DNA of 64,000 nucleotides from NCBI RefSeq assembly GCF_016907255.1, contig NZ_JAFBBQ010000001.1:186001-250000 (forward strand). The letters are read 5' to 3'. The first letter of the stretch is position 1. The number at the start of each line of letters is the position of its first letter. A program made the position numbers and the translations under genes. This document shows, piece by piece, positions 53,345 through 61,970 of this stretch. Source of the DNA: Microbacterium keratanolyticum. Lineage in GTDB: Bacteria; Actinomycetota; Actinomycetes; Actinomycetales; Microbacteriaceae. The notes below the pieces were generated by a model. It did no database searches. It was not told the origin of the DNA and was given only the letters and a program-made list of their open reading frames with translations.

Positions 53345-53863
53345 ATGAACACTGAGGCTCCTCTCCACGCCTACATCGTCGACGCCAGCGCCCTCAGCGA
53401 GAAGAGCCGCCGGGTGCATGACGATGTGCGCGCTGCGGGTGTGGAATCACCAATTCATGAGCTGCCCGCCTCCGCCCATACCGCGGTGGCGGCCGCCGCA
53501 GCGCTCGGCTGCGACGTCGGCGCGATCGGCAGCAGTCTGCTCTTCCTCGTCGACGAGGAGCCGCTCCTGGTGATGACGAGCGGACGCCACCGCGTCGACA
53601 CCGAGGTGCTCGCCGCGGCGATGGGCGCCGAGCAGGCGAAGATGGCGCCCGCGAAGCTCGTCAAGGAGCTCACCGGTCAGGTCATCGGCGGAGTCGCCCC
53701 CGTCGGGCATCCGGCGCGCATCCGCACCGTCGTCGATGACGCGCTCCGTGCGTACCCCACCGTCTGGACCGCCGCGGGCGTCGCGAACACTGTCATGCCG
53801 ATGACGTTCGAGAACCTCGTCGCTCTGACCGACGGCACGGTCATCACTGTTGCGAACGACTAG
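53345..53863 (+). CDS. YbaK/EbsC-family aminoacyl-tRNA deacylase
   Basis: INS/YbaK-domain protein of 172 aa, a trans-editing factor that hydrolyses mischarged tRNA (Cys-tRNA-Pro in YbaK). Core motifs are AAALGCDVGAIGSSLLFLVD, VMTSGRHRVDTEVLAAAMG and VIGGVAPVGHPARIRTVVDD, the last being the family GGISPxG-type loop. An N-terminal about 30-residue extension is present. The stop shares CTAG with that of the convergent PLP enzyme. Confidence 0.93.
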   Translation: MNTEAPLHAYIVDASALSEKSRRVHDDVRAAGVESPIHELPASAHTAVAAAAALGCDVGAIGSSLLFLVDEEPLLVMTSGRHRVDTEVLAAAMGAEQAKMAPAKLVKELTGQVIGGVAPVGHPARIRTVVDDALRAYPTVWTAAGVANTVMPMTFENLVALTDGTVITVAND

Positions 53864-55071
53864 CGCGCGGCGGTTGTCCCGGCGACCGACGTCGCAGCGG
53901 CCGCGGCCGCCTTGTGGAGCGCCTGTGTCAGATCGTCGATGAGATCGTCGGGGTGCTCGAGCCCGATCGACAGCCGCACGATGTCCGCGCCCGGACGCGC
54001 CTCAGCGGCGACGGGGCGGTGGGTGAGCGCTGCCGGATGTTGGATGAGGGAGTCCACGCCGCCCAGGGACACCGCGTGAGTGAAGAGCTCCACCCCGGAG
54101 GTGAGAGCGGATGCCGCCTCGAATCCGCCACGCAGACGCACGGCGATCATCGCACCGCTGCCCCGCATCTGCCGCGCGAGCAGTGCGCGCTCACCGTCGC
54201 GCATGCCGGGATAGAACACCTCGAGCACTCCGTCCTGCGTCGACAGCCACTCGGCGATCGTCTGCGCCGTCGCCTGCTGCCGTTCCAGACGAATCGGGAG
54301 GGTCGCAAGACCACGGTGCAGCAGGTACGCCCCCAGGGGATGCAGCAGAGCCCCTGTGATCGCACGCACCCGACGCAGCGCCTCGGCGGTCTGCTCGGAG
54401 CAGGCGATCACACCCGCGATGACGTCTCCATGCCCGCCGATGTACTTGGTGGCGCTGTGCATCGACATCGCCGCGCCCAGATCCAACGGGTTCTGCAGCA
54501 GCGGAGTCGCGAAGGTGTTGTCGACCAGCACCGGAACCACGCCGGCCTGCGCGACGACCTCGGCGATGTCGACCAGATCGAGTGTGGGATTCGCCGGGGT
54601 CTCCAGCACCACGAGGCCCGTCTCGGGGCGGATGCTCGCAGCGACCTCGCCGGGGGCGCAGAATGTCGTCTCCGCACCGAGGAGACCCGAATCCAACAGG
54701 TGGTCGGTGCCGCCGTAGAGCGGACGCACCGCCACGATGTGCGGTTTTCCGACTGCGGTCGTGTGCGACAGAATCGCGGCGGTCAGCGCCGCCATGCCCG
54801 AACCGAAGGCGACCGCGGCATCTGCGTGCTCCAGTTCGGCGAGCGCCTCCTCGAACCGGGCGACCGTGGGGTTCCACAGCCGGGCATAGACGTTGCCACC
54901 ACCGGCCAGAGGGTGACCTCCTGTAGCCATCGACTCATAGGAGTCACCACCGTGTTCGATATCAGGCAGCGGGTTCGTCGACGACAGATCGATCGGGGCG
55001 GCGTGCACGCCGAGGGCTGCGAAGTCGGTGCGTCCGGCATGAACGGCGATGGTCTCAGGGCGCAAAGTCAT
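53860..55071 (-). CDS. Cys/Met-metabolism PLP enzyme (methionine gamma-lyase or cystathionine gamma-synthase type)
   Basis: Fold-type I PLP enzyme of 403 aa. The Schiff-base lysine is in MHSATKYIGGHGDVIAG, and AFGSGMAALTAAILS and YARLWNPTVARFEEALAELE are typical of the family. The exact reaction (gamma-lyase, gamma-synthase or sulfhydrylase) cannot be fixed by eye. Being divergent from an Lrp-type regulator and linked to an exporter resembles the mdeR-mdeA arrangement of Pseudomonas putida, which favours methionine gamma-lyase. The ATG at 55071 has CATCCT six bases upstream, consistent with a leaderless mRNA. Confidence 0.88.
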   Translation of the reverse strand: MTLRPETIAVHAGRTDFAALGVHAAPIDLSSTNPLPDIEHGGDSYESMATGGHPLAGGGNVYARLWNPTVARFEEALAELEHADAAVAFGSGMAALTAAILSHTTAVGKPHIVAVRPLYGGTDHLLDSGLLGAETTFCAPGEVAASIRPETGLVVLETPANPTLDLVDIAEVVAQAGVVPVLVDNTFATPLLQNPLDLGAAMSMHSATKYIGGHGDVIAGVIACSEQTAEALRRVRAITGALLHPLGAYLLHRGLATLPIRLERQQATAQTIAEWLSTQDGVLEVFYPGMRDGERALLARQMRGSGAMIAVRLRGGFEAASALTSGVELFTHAVSLGGVDSLIQHPAALTHRPVAAEARPGADIVRLSIGLEHPDDLIDDLTQALHKAAAAAATSVAGTTAAR

Positions 55072-55134
55072 AGCTCCAGGATGCGCCGATTCACTGATCT
55101 TCTCTAGTTCTCTTGCTGAACACACAATGATCGA

Positions 55135-55146
55135 TCAAGATTTTGC
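55135..55146. promoter_or_regulatory. Candidate Lrp box 1
   Basis: TCAAGATTTTGC, an AT-rich near-palindrome in the divergent region between the PLP enzyme and the Lrp gene. It matches 11 of 12 bases with a second site at 55693-55704. Confidence 0.5.
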
Positions 55147-55183
55147 AGGACCAGTGAAATCTCACAACCCGAGAGGAGTGCCC

Positions 55184-55681
55184 TTGCCCACCCAGCAATC
55201 CCCCACGAGCGGCTCCCCCGTCGACGACCTCGATCTGCGCGTTCTCGCCGCATTCGCTCAGACCCCGGACACCACCGTCAAAGCACTCGCGCAGGCGCTG
55301 CGCATCCCCGAGTCCACGTGCGCCTACCGGCTGCGGATGCTGCGCGAGCGCGGCATCATCGAAGGGCTCCGCGCACACCTGGACCTCGCTGCGCTCGGGC
55401 ACCCGGTGCAGGCGATGATCCGCGTCCGCTTGGGAAACCACAGCAAGGCCGGAGTGGAGGCGCTTTTCGACGACCTCGTGCACACCGCGGGCGTGCTCCA
55501 GGTCTTCCATATCGCTGGCGCCGACGACTTCCTCGTGCACGTGGCCGTGCGCGATGCTGCCGCTCTGCGCGACATCGTGCTGGAGGAGATCACGATCCAC
55601 GAGGTCGTGCGCGCCACGGAAACGCAGCTCGTGTTCGAGCTCCGCGAGGGCGTCGGCGTGCTGCCTCGCGCACAAGGGTGA
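55184..55681 (+). CDS. Lrp/AsnC-family transcriptional regulator
   Basis: Feast/famine regulator of 165 aa. The N-terminal HTH is at about 17-60 (LDLRVLAAFAQTPDTTVKAL, then IPESTCAYRLRMLRERGII). The C-terminal RAM/AsnC ligand domain covers about 75-155 (AMIRVRLGNHSKAGVEALF; HIAGADDFLVHVAVRD). The TTG at 55184 is chosen because AGAGGAG lies about six bases ahead. Earlier in-frame starts would place the protein over an AT-rich stretch that looks like promoter/operator. Likely controls the divergent PLP enzyme and the downstream MMPL exporter. Confidence 0.88.
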   Translation: MPTQQSPTSGSPVDDLDLRVLAAFAQTPDTTVKALAQALRIPESTCAYRLRMLRERGIIEGLRAHLDLAALGHPVQAMIRVRLGNHSKAGVEALFDDLVHTAGVLQVFHIAGADDFLVHVAVRDAAALRDIVLEEITIHEVVRATETQLVFELREGVGVLPRAQG

Positions 55682-55692
55682 GCACATAGCGG

Positions 55693-55704
55693 TCAAAATT
55701 TTGC
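55693..55704. promoter_or_regulatory. Candidate Lrp box 2, ahead of the MMPL exporter
   Basis: TCAAAATTTTGC contains the perfect palindrome CAAAATTTTG and, with the following TA, fits the right part of the E. coli Lrp consensus (AWATTWTDCTR). It lies 44 bases before the exporter start, in the only AT-rich stretch between lrp and the exporter. Confidence 0.55.
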
Positions 55705-55747
55705 TAACTTATCTAGCGATATCTTCACCATCGCAGAAGGATTCGGC

Positions 55748-57940
55748 ATGAACGACTCGACGGCGTCCCACACGCGACGCGAAGCCCGTACCCACCGGGC
55801 TCCGCGCTGGATCAGAATCCTCCTGCCCGCCATCCTGATTCTCGTGTGGTTCGCGGGGGCCAGTATCGGCGGTCCCTACTTCGGCAAGGTCAACGAGGTC
55901 TCCTCCAACGACCAGACCACGTATCTGCCATCCAGCGCGGATGCCACCCAGGTGCAGGAGCGTCTGGGTGACTTCCGCGACTCCGATGAGATTCCCGCCG
56001 TGGTCGTGATCGCCGACGACACCGCACTGAACGATGCCGCCGTGGAGAAGATCAGCGACGCGGTCGCCTCCCTTCCCGACACCGTTGAAGGAGTCGGCAG
56101 CGATGTCTCACCGGCGCTCCCCTCCGAAGACGGTCTTGCGGTGCAGATCTTCGTACCCATCGACTCCAGCGCCGATCTGCGCGACGCGGTCAACGCGATC
56201 GGTGACGAGATGCGCGCCGCCGCGCCGGACGGGGCCGCCGTGCACGTCACAGGGCCCGCTGGCTTCACCGCCGACCTCGTCAATGGCTTCTCGGGCATCG
56301 ACGGGCTGCTGCTGGGCGTCGCGCTGCTCGCCGTATTCCTGATTCTGATCGTCGTCTACCGTTCGCTGCTCCTGCCCGTCGCGGTTCTCTCCACGAGCCT
56401 GTTCGCCCTCACCGTCGCGCTGCTCTCGGTGTGGTGGCTGGCGAAGGCGGGGATCCTTCTGCTCTCGGGGCAGACGCAGGGAATCCTGTTCATCCTCGTG
56501 ATCGGCGCCGCCACCGACTACTCGCTGCTCTACGTCTCGCGCTACCGCGAGGCCCTGCGCGTCAACACCGACAAGTGGACCGCGACGATGGAGGCGATCC
56601 GCGGCTCCTTCGAGCCGATCATCGCCTCCGGCGGCACCGTCATCGCCGGACTCCTCTGCCTGCTGCTCAGCGACCTCAAGTCGAACAGCACGCTCGGCCC
56701 CGTGGCATCCATCGGGATCGTCTTCGCGATGCTCGCTGCCCTCACCCTGCTGCCCGCCATCCTCTTCGCCTTCGGCCGCGCCGCCTTCTGGCCGCGCCGT
56801 CCACAGTACGAGCCTGAGGTCGTCGCCGCCGAGAACGGCATGCCCACGCGGGGCATCTGGGTGCGCCTGGCCGAGTGGATCCGTCGGCGCCACCGCGCGA
56901 TCTGGATCGTCACCTCGCTGGTGCTGATCGCCGGCGCCGTCGGTGCAACGCAGCTGGACGCCGACGGCGTCCCCGCCTCCGACCTCGTGCTCGGCGCGAG
57001 CGACGCACGCGACGGCCAGCAGGTGCTCGGCGAGCATTTCCCCGGCGGATCCGGAAGCCCGGTGTACGTCATCGTTCCCGAAGCCGATCTTCAGGACGCC
57101 ACCGACGTACTTCTCGCGCAGGACGGTGTGGACAGCGTCTCGGTGCTCGCTGCCGACTCCCCCAGTGGCACCGTCCCTGTGACCGCGGACGGCATCACGG
57201 CCTTCGGCCCTCCGGGAACACCCGCCCCCGCCCCCACCGTGGCCGACGGCGACGTGCTGCTCCAGGCGACGCTCACGAATGCCGCGGATTCCGACGCGGC
57301 CGCCGACACCGTACGCGACCTGCGCACTGCGCTGCACGAAGACATTCCCGGTTCGCTCGTCGGCGGTGTCACCGCGACGGCGATCGACACGAACGACGCA
57401 TCCATCCACGATCGCACCCTGATCATCCCGATCGTTCTGCTGGTGATCCTGGTGATCCTGATGCTGCTGCTGCGCTCGATCCTCGCCCCGATCCTGCTCG
57501 TCCTGACGACCGTGGTGTCGTTCGGCACCGCGCTCGGCGTCGCGGCCCTCCTGTTCACGCACGTGTTCCAGTTCCCGGGCGCCGACCCGGCGGTGCCCCT
57601 GTTCAGTTTCGTGTTCCTCGTTGCCCTCGGCATCGACTACAACATCTTCCTGATGACGCGCGTGCGCGAAGAATCTCTGAAACACGGCACCCGTGACGGC
57701 ATCCTGCGCGGACTCACGATCACCGGAGGTGTGATCACCTCGGCCGGCCTCGTGCTTGCGGCGACCTTCGCCGCGCTGTCAGTGATCCCGATCCTGTTCC
57801 TCGTGCAGATCGCCTTCATCGTCGCGTTCGGCGTGCTGCTCGACACGTTCATTGTGCGTTCCCTGCTCGTGCCGGCGCTCACCTACGACATCGGACGAGC
57901 GATCTGGTGGCCGTCAAAGCTGGGACGGGGCAGGGAGTAG
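55748..57940 (+). CDS. MMPL/RND-type membrane exporter
   Basis: Integral membrane transporter of 730 aa with two MMPL repeats and about 11-12 TM helices: one at 25-45, a five-helix block at about 185-345, one at about 380, and a five-helix block at about 555-720. The proton-relay motifs are GAATDYSLLYVSRYREAL and VALGIDYNIFLMTRVREESL. The first periplasmic domain is short, as in the actinobacterial MMPL-like drug or lipid exporters. The segment between repeats has a Pro/Ala-rich insertion. It follows the Lrp gene by 66 bases with its own Lrp-like site, so induction together with the PLP enzyme is plausible. Confidence 0.93.
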   Translation: MNDSTASHTRREARTHRAPRWIRILLPAILILVWFAGASIGGPYFGKVNEVSSNDQTTYLPSSADATQVQERLGDFRDSDEIPAVVVIADDTALNDAAVEKISDAVASLPDTVEGVGSDVSPALPSEDGLAVQIFVPIDSSADLRDAVNAIGDEMRAAAPDGAAVHVTGPAGFTADLVNGFSGIDGLLLGVALLAVFLILIVVYRSLLLPVAVLSTSLFALTVALLSVWWLAKAGILLLSGQTQGILFILVIGAATDYSLLYVSRYREALRVNTDKWTATMEAIRGSFEPIIASGGTVIAGLLCLLLSDLKSNSTLGPVASIGIVFAMLAALTLLPAILFAFGRAAFWPRRPQYEPEVVAAENGMPTRGIWVRLAEWIRRRHRAIWIVTSLVLIAGAVGATQLDADGVPASDLVLGASDARDGQQVLGEHFPGGSGSPVYVIVPEADLQDATDVLLAQDGVDSVSVLAADSPSGTVPVTADGITAFGPPGTPAPAPTVADGDVLLQATLTNAADSDAAADTVRDLRTALHEDIPGSLVGGVTATAIDTNDASIHDRTLIIPIVLLVILVILMLLLRSILAPILLVLTTVVSFGTALGVAALLFTHVFQFPGADPAVPLFSFVFLVALGIDYNIFLMTRVREESLKHGTRDGILRGLTITGGVITSAGLVLAATFAALSVIPILFLVQIAFIVAFGVLLDTFIVRSLLVPALTYDIGRAIWWPSKLGRGRE

Positions 57941-57950
57941 CGCGCGCCGG

Positions 57951-57956
57951 TAGTCT
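57951..57956 (+). promoter_or_regulatory. Leaderless promoter -10 box of the kinase gene
   Basis: TAGTCT followed by six bases (CCCGCT) and the ATG at 57963. Confidence 0.55.
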
Positions 57957-57962
57957 CCCGCT

Positions 57963-58520
57963 ATGCGCGTCGTCGTCTCCGGGACCCATGCGAGTGGCAA
58001 GAGCACACTGATCTCGGACTTCGCCACCCGGCATCCGGAGTTCACGGTGCTTCCGGACCCTTTCGAACTGCTCGATGAGTCGTCAGACTCTCCCAGCGTC
58101 GCGATGTTCGCAGCGCAGCTGCGTCGTGCCGCCGACCGCCTGACGGAAGAGCACGACGGTGCTCCCTTCATTGCCGAGCGTGGCCCGCTGGACTTCCTCG
58201 CCTACCTTCGCGCGATGGAGACGCTGAGCGGTGCAGCACTCGATGAGGACGCGCTCGAGCGCGCGACGGCGCTCACCGTTCACGCGATGCGCGCCGTCGA
58301 CGTGCTCATCGTGCTGCCGCTCAGTGCCCGCGATCCGATTCCCGTGGGAGAGGAGGAGAATCCGGAACTGCGCGAGGCGATGGATGCCGCGCTCCTCGAC
58401 CTCATCGACAGCCCTGACGTCCTCGATGCCAGCATCACCGTAGCCGAGCTCTCCGGCGCCCCGGGGACGCGGCTCTCGGCGCTGGAGGCTCTCCTGGCCG
58501 CGGGCCCGCGTCACCCCTGA
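57963..58520 (+). CDS. P-loop ATPase/nucleotide kinase-like protein
   Basis: Protein of 185 aa with Walker A GTHASGKSTLI at residues 7-17 and a kinase-like helical lid region. APFIAERGPLDFLAYLRAME resembles the ERGPLD substrate-site motif of AAA_28 / NadR-like kinases. VDVLIVLPLSARDPIPVGEE follows. It may phosphorylate a nucleoside or another small molecule; no precise assignment. A leaderless promoter precedes it. The 3' end overlaps the convergent surface-protein gene by 10 bases. Confidence 0.82.
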   Translation: MRVVVSGTHASGKSTLISDFATRHPEFTVLPDPFELLDESSDSPSVAMFAAQLRRAADRLTEEHDGAPFIAERGPLDFLAYLRAMETLSGAALDEDALERATALTVHAMRAVDVLIVLPLSARDPIPVGEEENPELREAMDAALLDLIDSPDVLDASITVAELSGAPGTRLSALEALLAAGPRHP

Positions 58521-60109
58521 CGACGACGCCCGACGAGGAAAGTCACCGCACCGGCCACGATGACCACAGCACCGACAGCACCCGCGAGGATTAGCGGGGT
58601 CGGATCGATGCCGCTCGCGGCCAAGGAGGGTGTCTGCGATGACGCTGGAGTAGGCGAAGGCGTGATGACCGGCGAGGCGGCGATGACCACACGGAATTCC
58701 TGGGTGTCACGGCCCGCGCTGTTGATCGCGGCGACCTCCCAGGTGAAGTCGCCCGCTTCTGAGGGGGTTCCGGTGATCTTCCCGGTCACAGCATCGAGCG
58801 TGAGGCCCGGGGCGAGCGCCCCGCTCACGACCTCAAAGGTCGGAGCTGGAACACCGGTCGCCGCGACCGCGGCCTCGTAGGCAGTCCCCACCTTGCCGTC
58901 CGGGAGCGCAGTGGTCGTGATGTCCGGCACCACCGTCAGCGGCGCAACGGAGATGTTGAAGGCCCGGGTGTCTGTCCCGGCGCTGTTGGTCGCCGTGACG
59001 CTGAAGCTGAATTCGCCCGGCGCCTCTGGCACGCCCGAGATCACTCGGGAGAGCGGATCGAACGCAAGACCCGGAGGCAGCTCCCCCGCCGACACGACGA
59101 CAGAAGGCATCGGCTCACCTGTGACCGCGATCGCAGTGATGTAGGGAGAACCGACCGTCGCGGTCGGCACCCACGCCGTGTGAATCATGGGAGCGATCTC
59201 CGTGGAAGCGAAGCCGCGCACGACCGTGACGCTGTTGCCCCCGTGGAACGACGTGAACAGAAAGTCACCCGACAGCACATCGATGTATGAGCCGACCACC
59301 CCTGTGAGACCCGAGAGGAACGGGCGCTCGGTGTCCAGCACTGGCGCGCCCACCCCATCGACTTCGTAAGCGGAGACGGATTGATTGCTGTAATTCGCGA
59401 TCAGCATGCTGGGTGCCGGGAAAGCCGCCGATCCGTCCGGTACATACACGACGCCCTCGGCTCCGGATGGAACAGCAGGGCCCGGCGTCGCCGTCGCGCC
59501 CAGAGTGACTGTCCCGTCCCCGTTCGGCGTGAACGGGAGAGTGTAGAAGCCACCCTGACTGAATGAGAGGACGCGAAGCGCACCCGAACCACCGAAGGAC
59601 ACCGGAGTGAAAACGAAGGACCCCACCGATTCCGGGATGCCCGTGCCCGCGAGATCATCGATCCGAGCGGGCGCCGTCTGACCAGGCAGGATCTGCCCGA
59701 TCTGATGCGTGGGATACGCGGTGAAGAAGAGCGTCTGTGTTCCGGGCATGTAGGCGAGCCCACCGTCGATGTACGGGGCATCCGCGTACAACGTGCCGGG
59801 GCCCGCGAAGCCGATGACCTCATCCGTGACCGGGTCGCGCTCGATCGGGACCGCGTAGATCGCACCGTTCGCCGTGTTCGCACTGCCTCCGACCAGAAGG
59901 ACGTTCGGATCATCGACCTTGATCGTCACGCCACCGAGCGGCAGGGGCACGCCCGCGGGCTGGCCGAGATCAAGGAGGGTGTAGTCGTCGACGAAGTCCG
60001 GCCCCAAGGCCGTCGCGGCCTGGCTCGGCTGCGGCGGTGAGACCACGAACAGTCCCATAGCGACCACCAGTGACAATCCAGCGATGCTCAGCGCACGACG
60101 CACAGCCAT
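58511..60109 (-). CDS. Secreted surface protein with propeller-like and two putative Ig (He_PIG) domains
   Basis: Protein of 532 aa. A signal peptide (LSIAGLSLVVAMGLFVV) ends near PSQAA. About 300 residues of repeated beta strands follow (NPNVLLVGG-like blocks such as DDPNVLLVGGSANTANGAIY). Two consecutive putative-Ig repeats come next: AVTGEPMPSVVVSAGELPPG with LAFDPLSRVISGVPEAPGEF, and AATGVPAPTFEVVSGALAPG with LTLDAVTGKITGTPSEAGDF. The C-terminus has a Pro/Ser linker, LAASG, a hydrophobic span and the tail GRRRQG. That makes it a likely wall- or membrane-anchored protein with a weak LAXTG-like signal. The ATG at 60109 follows GGGGAGGGGG. Confidence 0.85.
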   Translation of the reverse strand: MAVRRALSIAGLSLVVAMGLFVVSPPQPSQAATALGPDFVDDYTLLDLGQPAGVPLPLGGVTIKVDDPNVLLVGGSANTANGAIYAVPIERDPVTDEVIGFAGPGTLYADAPYIDGGLAYMPGTQTLFFTAYPTHQIGQILPGQTAPARIDDLAGTGIPESVGSFVFTPVSFGGSGALRVLSFSQGGFYTLPFTPNGDGTVTLGATATPGPAVPSGAEGVVYVPDGSAAFPAPSMLIANYSNQSVSAYEVDGVGAPVLDTERPFLSGLTGVVGSYIDVLSGDFLFTSFHGGNSVTVVRGFASTEIAPMIHTAWVPTATVGSPYITAIAVTGEPMPSVVVSAGELPPGLAFDPLSRVISGVPEAPGEFSFSVTATNSAGTDTRAFNISVAPLTVVPDITTTALPDGKVGTAYEAAVAATGVPAPTFEVVSGALAPGLTLDAVTGKITGTPSEAGDFTWEVAAINSAGRDTQEFRVVIAASPVITPSPTPASSQTPSLAASGIDPTPLILAGAVGAVVIVAGAVTFLVGRRRQG

Positions 60110-60141
60110 CCCCCTCCCCTGCGGAACACAACTTGATCGAG

Positions 60142-60171
60142 AGACTACGGGAGTCCCGCAGGTCAGGTCGA
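60142..60171 (-). promoter_or_regulatory. Promoter of the Ig-repeat surface protein
   Basis: TCGACC (60166-60171) and TAGTCT (60142-60147) on the minus strand with an 18-bp spacer, giving a leader of about 26 bases that contains the purine-rich ribosome site. Confidence 0.5.
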
Positions 60172-60240
60172 GAAGATGACGCAGAAATGTTGCGCCCGTC
60201 CGGGGAGCACGCACCGCGGCCGTGCACCAGCGCCGGGGAA

Positions 60241-60276
60241 CAAGAAAACCCCCGCCTGAGCGGGGGTTGTTTCTTG
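60241..60276 (-). terminator. Terminator of tRNA-Gln
   Basis: AACCCCCGC / GCGGGGGTT (60247-60255 with 60260-60268) with a four-base loop, extended by CAAGAAA / TTTCTTG outer arms. On the minus strand it is followed by a T-rich tail. Directly adjacent to the tRNA 3' end. Confidence 0.9.
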
Positions 60277-60348
60277 CTGGGGTACCTGGACTCGAACCAA
60301 GAACAACAGAACCAGAGACTGCCGTGTTGCCAATTACACCATACCCCA
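60277..60348 (-). tRNA. tRNA-Gln (anticodon CTG)
   Basis: 72 bases without CCA. The acceptor stem is TGGGGTA / TACCCCA with discriminator G. The D-arm is GTGTAATTGGCAACAC and the T-arm loop is TTCGAGT. The anticodon loop CTCTGGT carries CTG. The anticodon stem has a T-T mismatch at 31:39 and a G-T at 27:43, slightly unusual but still foldable. Located just downstream of gltX on the same strand. Confidence 0.93.
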
Positions 60349-60452
60349 TGGGCGAAACCGGAGTCTCGCACCGAGAGACAAGCCTACCCGAGCGGGGCCG
60401 GAACACCAAAACGCGGTGATCCGACGCGCCGCTCGGGCGCGTCGTCTCTGCG

Positions 60453-61958
60453 TCAGCCAGCCAGCTGTGCGGAAAGACCGCGCAGTCGGCGCAGCGACTC
60501 GTCCTTGCCGAGCAGCTCCATCGACTCGAACAGCGGAGGCGACACACGGCGTCCGGTGATCGCGACACGAGGCGGACCGTAGGCGACGCGAGGCTTGAGC
60601 TCGAGAGTGTCGATCAGAGCCGCGGAAAGAGCATCCTGGATCTTCTCCGTCGTGAACTCGTCCACAGGCTCGAGAGCTGCGACGCAGGCGTCCAGCACCT
60701 CCCACGCATTGGCGGGAAGACCCTTGAGCGCGTCCGCCTCGTACGCGACGTCATCGGTGAACAGGAAGCCCACCATGCCGGGCACGTCACCGAGCAGCTG
60801 CACGCGCTCCTGCACGAGAGGGGCGACACGGAACGCCATGACCATCTGCTCTCGCGTGGGCTCGTCGAAGAGTCCGGCGGCAGCGAGGTACGGCAGCGTG
60901 CGCTCTGCGAAGTCCCGCTCGCCGAGCATCCGGATGTGGTCGCCGTTGATCGACTCGGCCTTCTTCTGGTCGAAGCGCGCCGGGTTCGGGTTCACGTTGA
61001 CGATGTCGAACGCCGCCACGAACTCCTCCAGCGAGAACACGTCGCGGTCGTGACCGATCGACCAGCCCAGCAGCGCGAGATAGTTCAGCAGGCCCTCATG
61101 GATGAAGCCGCGATCGCGGTGCAGGAACAGGTCGGCCTGCGGGTCGCGCTTGGAGAGCTTCTTGTTGCCCGTCTCCCCCAGCACCAGCGGCATGTGCGCG
61201 AAGCGCGGCACGAACGTCGTGACACCCGCGTCGATGAGTGCTGCATACAGTGCGAGCTGGCGCGCCGTCGACGGCATGAGGTCTTCGCCGCGCAGCACAT
61301 GCGTGATGCCCATGAGCGCGTCATCGACGGGGTTGACGAAGGTGTACAGCGGGATGCCATTGGGGCGCACGACCACGAAATCCGGGAACGAGCCCGCCGG
61401 GAAGGTGACCTCTCCGCGGATCAGGTCGACGTAGGTGAGGTCTTCGTCCGGGACGCGCAGACGCAGTGCGGGCTGACGCCCCTCCGCCTTGAAGGCCGCC
61501 TTCTGCTCGTCGGTGAGGTCACGGTCGTAGTTGTCATAGCCGAGCTGCTTGGCGCGACCGGCAGCCTCGTTGCGGGCGTCGATCTCCTCCGCCGTCGAGT
61601 AGCTCTCGTAGAGCGCGCCGGTAGCGACGAGCTTCTCGATCACACCGCGGTAGATGTCGTGACGCTCGGACTGGCGGTACGGCGCGTGGGGACCGCCGAC
61701 CTCGACGCCCTCATCCCAGTCGATCTTGAGCCAGGTCAGGGCATCGACGAGCTGACGGAAGCTCTCTTCGCTGTCGCGGGCGGCGTCCGTGTCTTCGATA
61801 CGGAAGACCATCTTGCCGCCGGTGTGGCGGGCATAGGCCCAGTTGAACAGCGCGGTGCGCACCATGCCGACGTGCGGCAGGCCGGTCGGCGAGGGGCAGA
61901 AGCGGACGCGCACGTCGGCGCCGCTCGCGGTCGTGGTGAGGGGATGCGGAGTAGCCAT
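60453..61958 (-). CDS. gltX: Glutamate--tRNA ligase
   Basis: Class I aminoacyl-tRNA synthetase (501 aa). The HIGH-like site is [19 protein letters not shown] and the KMSKS-like site is [31 protein letters not shown] is the Glu/ATP pocket. The C-terminal anticodon-binding cage extends from about 330. In actinobacteria lacking GlnRS, GltX also charges tRNA-Gln for GatCAB-dependent amidation. That would fit the tRNA-Gln gene next door, but GatCAB is not in this window. TAGAAT (61968-61973, minus) lies nine bases upstream, with GAGGGG in between. Confidence 0.97.
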   Translation of the reverse strand: MATPHPLTTTASGADVRVRFCPSPTGLPHVGMVRTALFNWAYARHTGGKMVFRIEDTDAARDSEESFRQLVDALTWLKIDWDEGVEVGGPHAPYRQSERHDIYRGVIEKLVATGALYESYSTAEEIDARNEAAGRAKQLGYDNYDRDLTDEQKAAFKAEGRQPALRLRVPDEDLTYVDLIRGEVTFPAGSFPDFVVVRPNGIPLYTFVNPVDDALMGITHVLRGEDLMPSTARQLALYAALIDAGVTTFVPRFAHMPLVLGETGNKKLSKRDPQADLFLHRDRGFIHEGLLNYLALLGWSIGHDRDVFSLEEFVAAFDIVNVNPNPARFDQKKAESINGDHIRMLGERDFAERTLPYLAAAGLFDEPTREQMVMAFRVAPLVQERVQLLGDVPGMVGFLFTDDVAYEADALKGLPANAWEVLDACVAALEPVDEFTTEKIQDALSAALIDTLELKPRVAYGPPRVAITGRRVSPPLFESMELLGKDESLRRLRGLSAQLAG

Positions 61959-61970
61959 ATCCCCTCAATT

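Noticed and set aside
56108..57685. Minus-strand frame of about 525 codons opposite the MMPL gene
   Set aside because: Extremely biased Glu/Gly/Arg/Gln composition typical of antisense to hydrophobic TM codons; no plausible protein.
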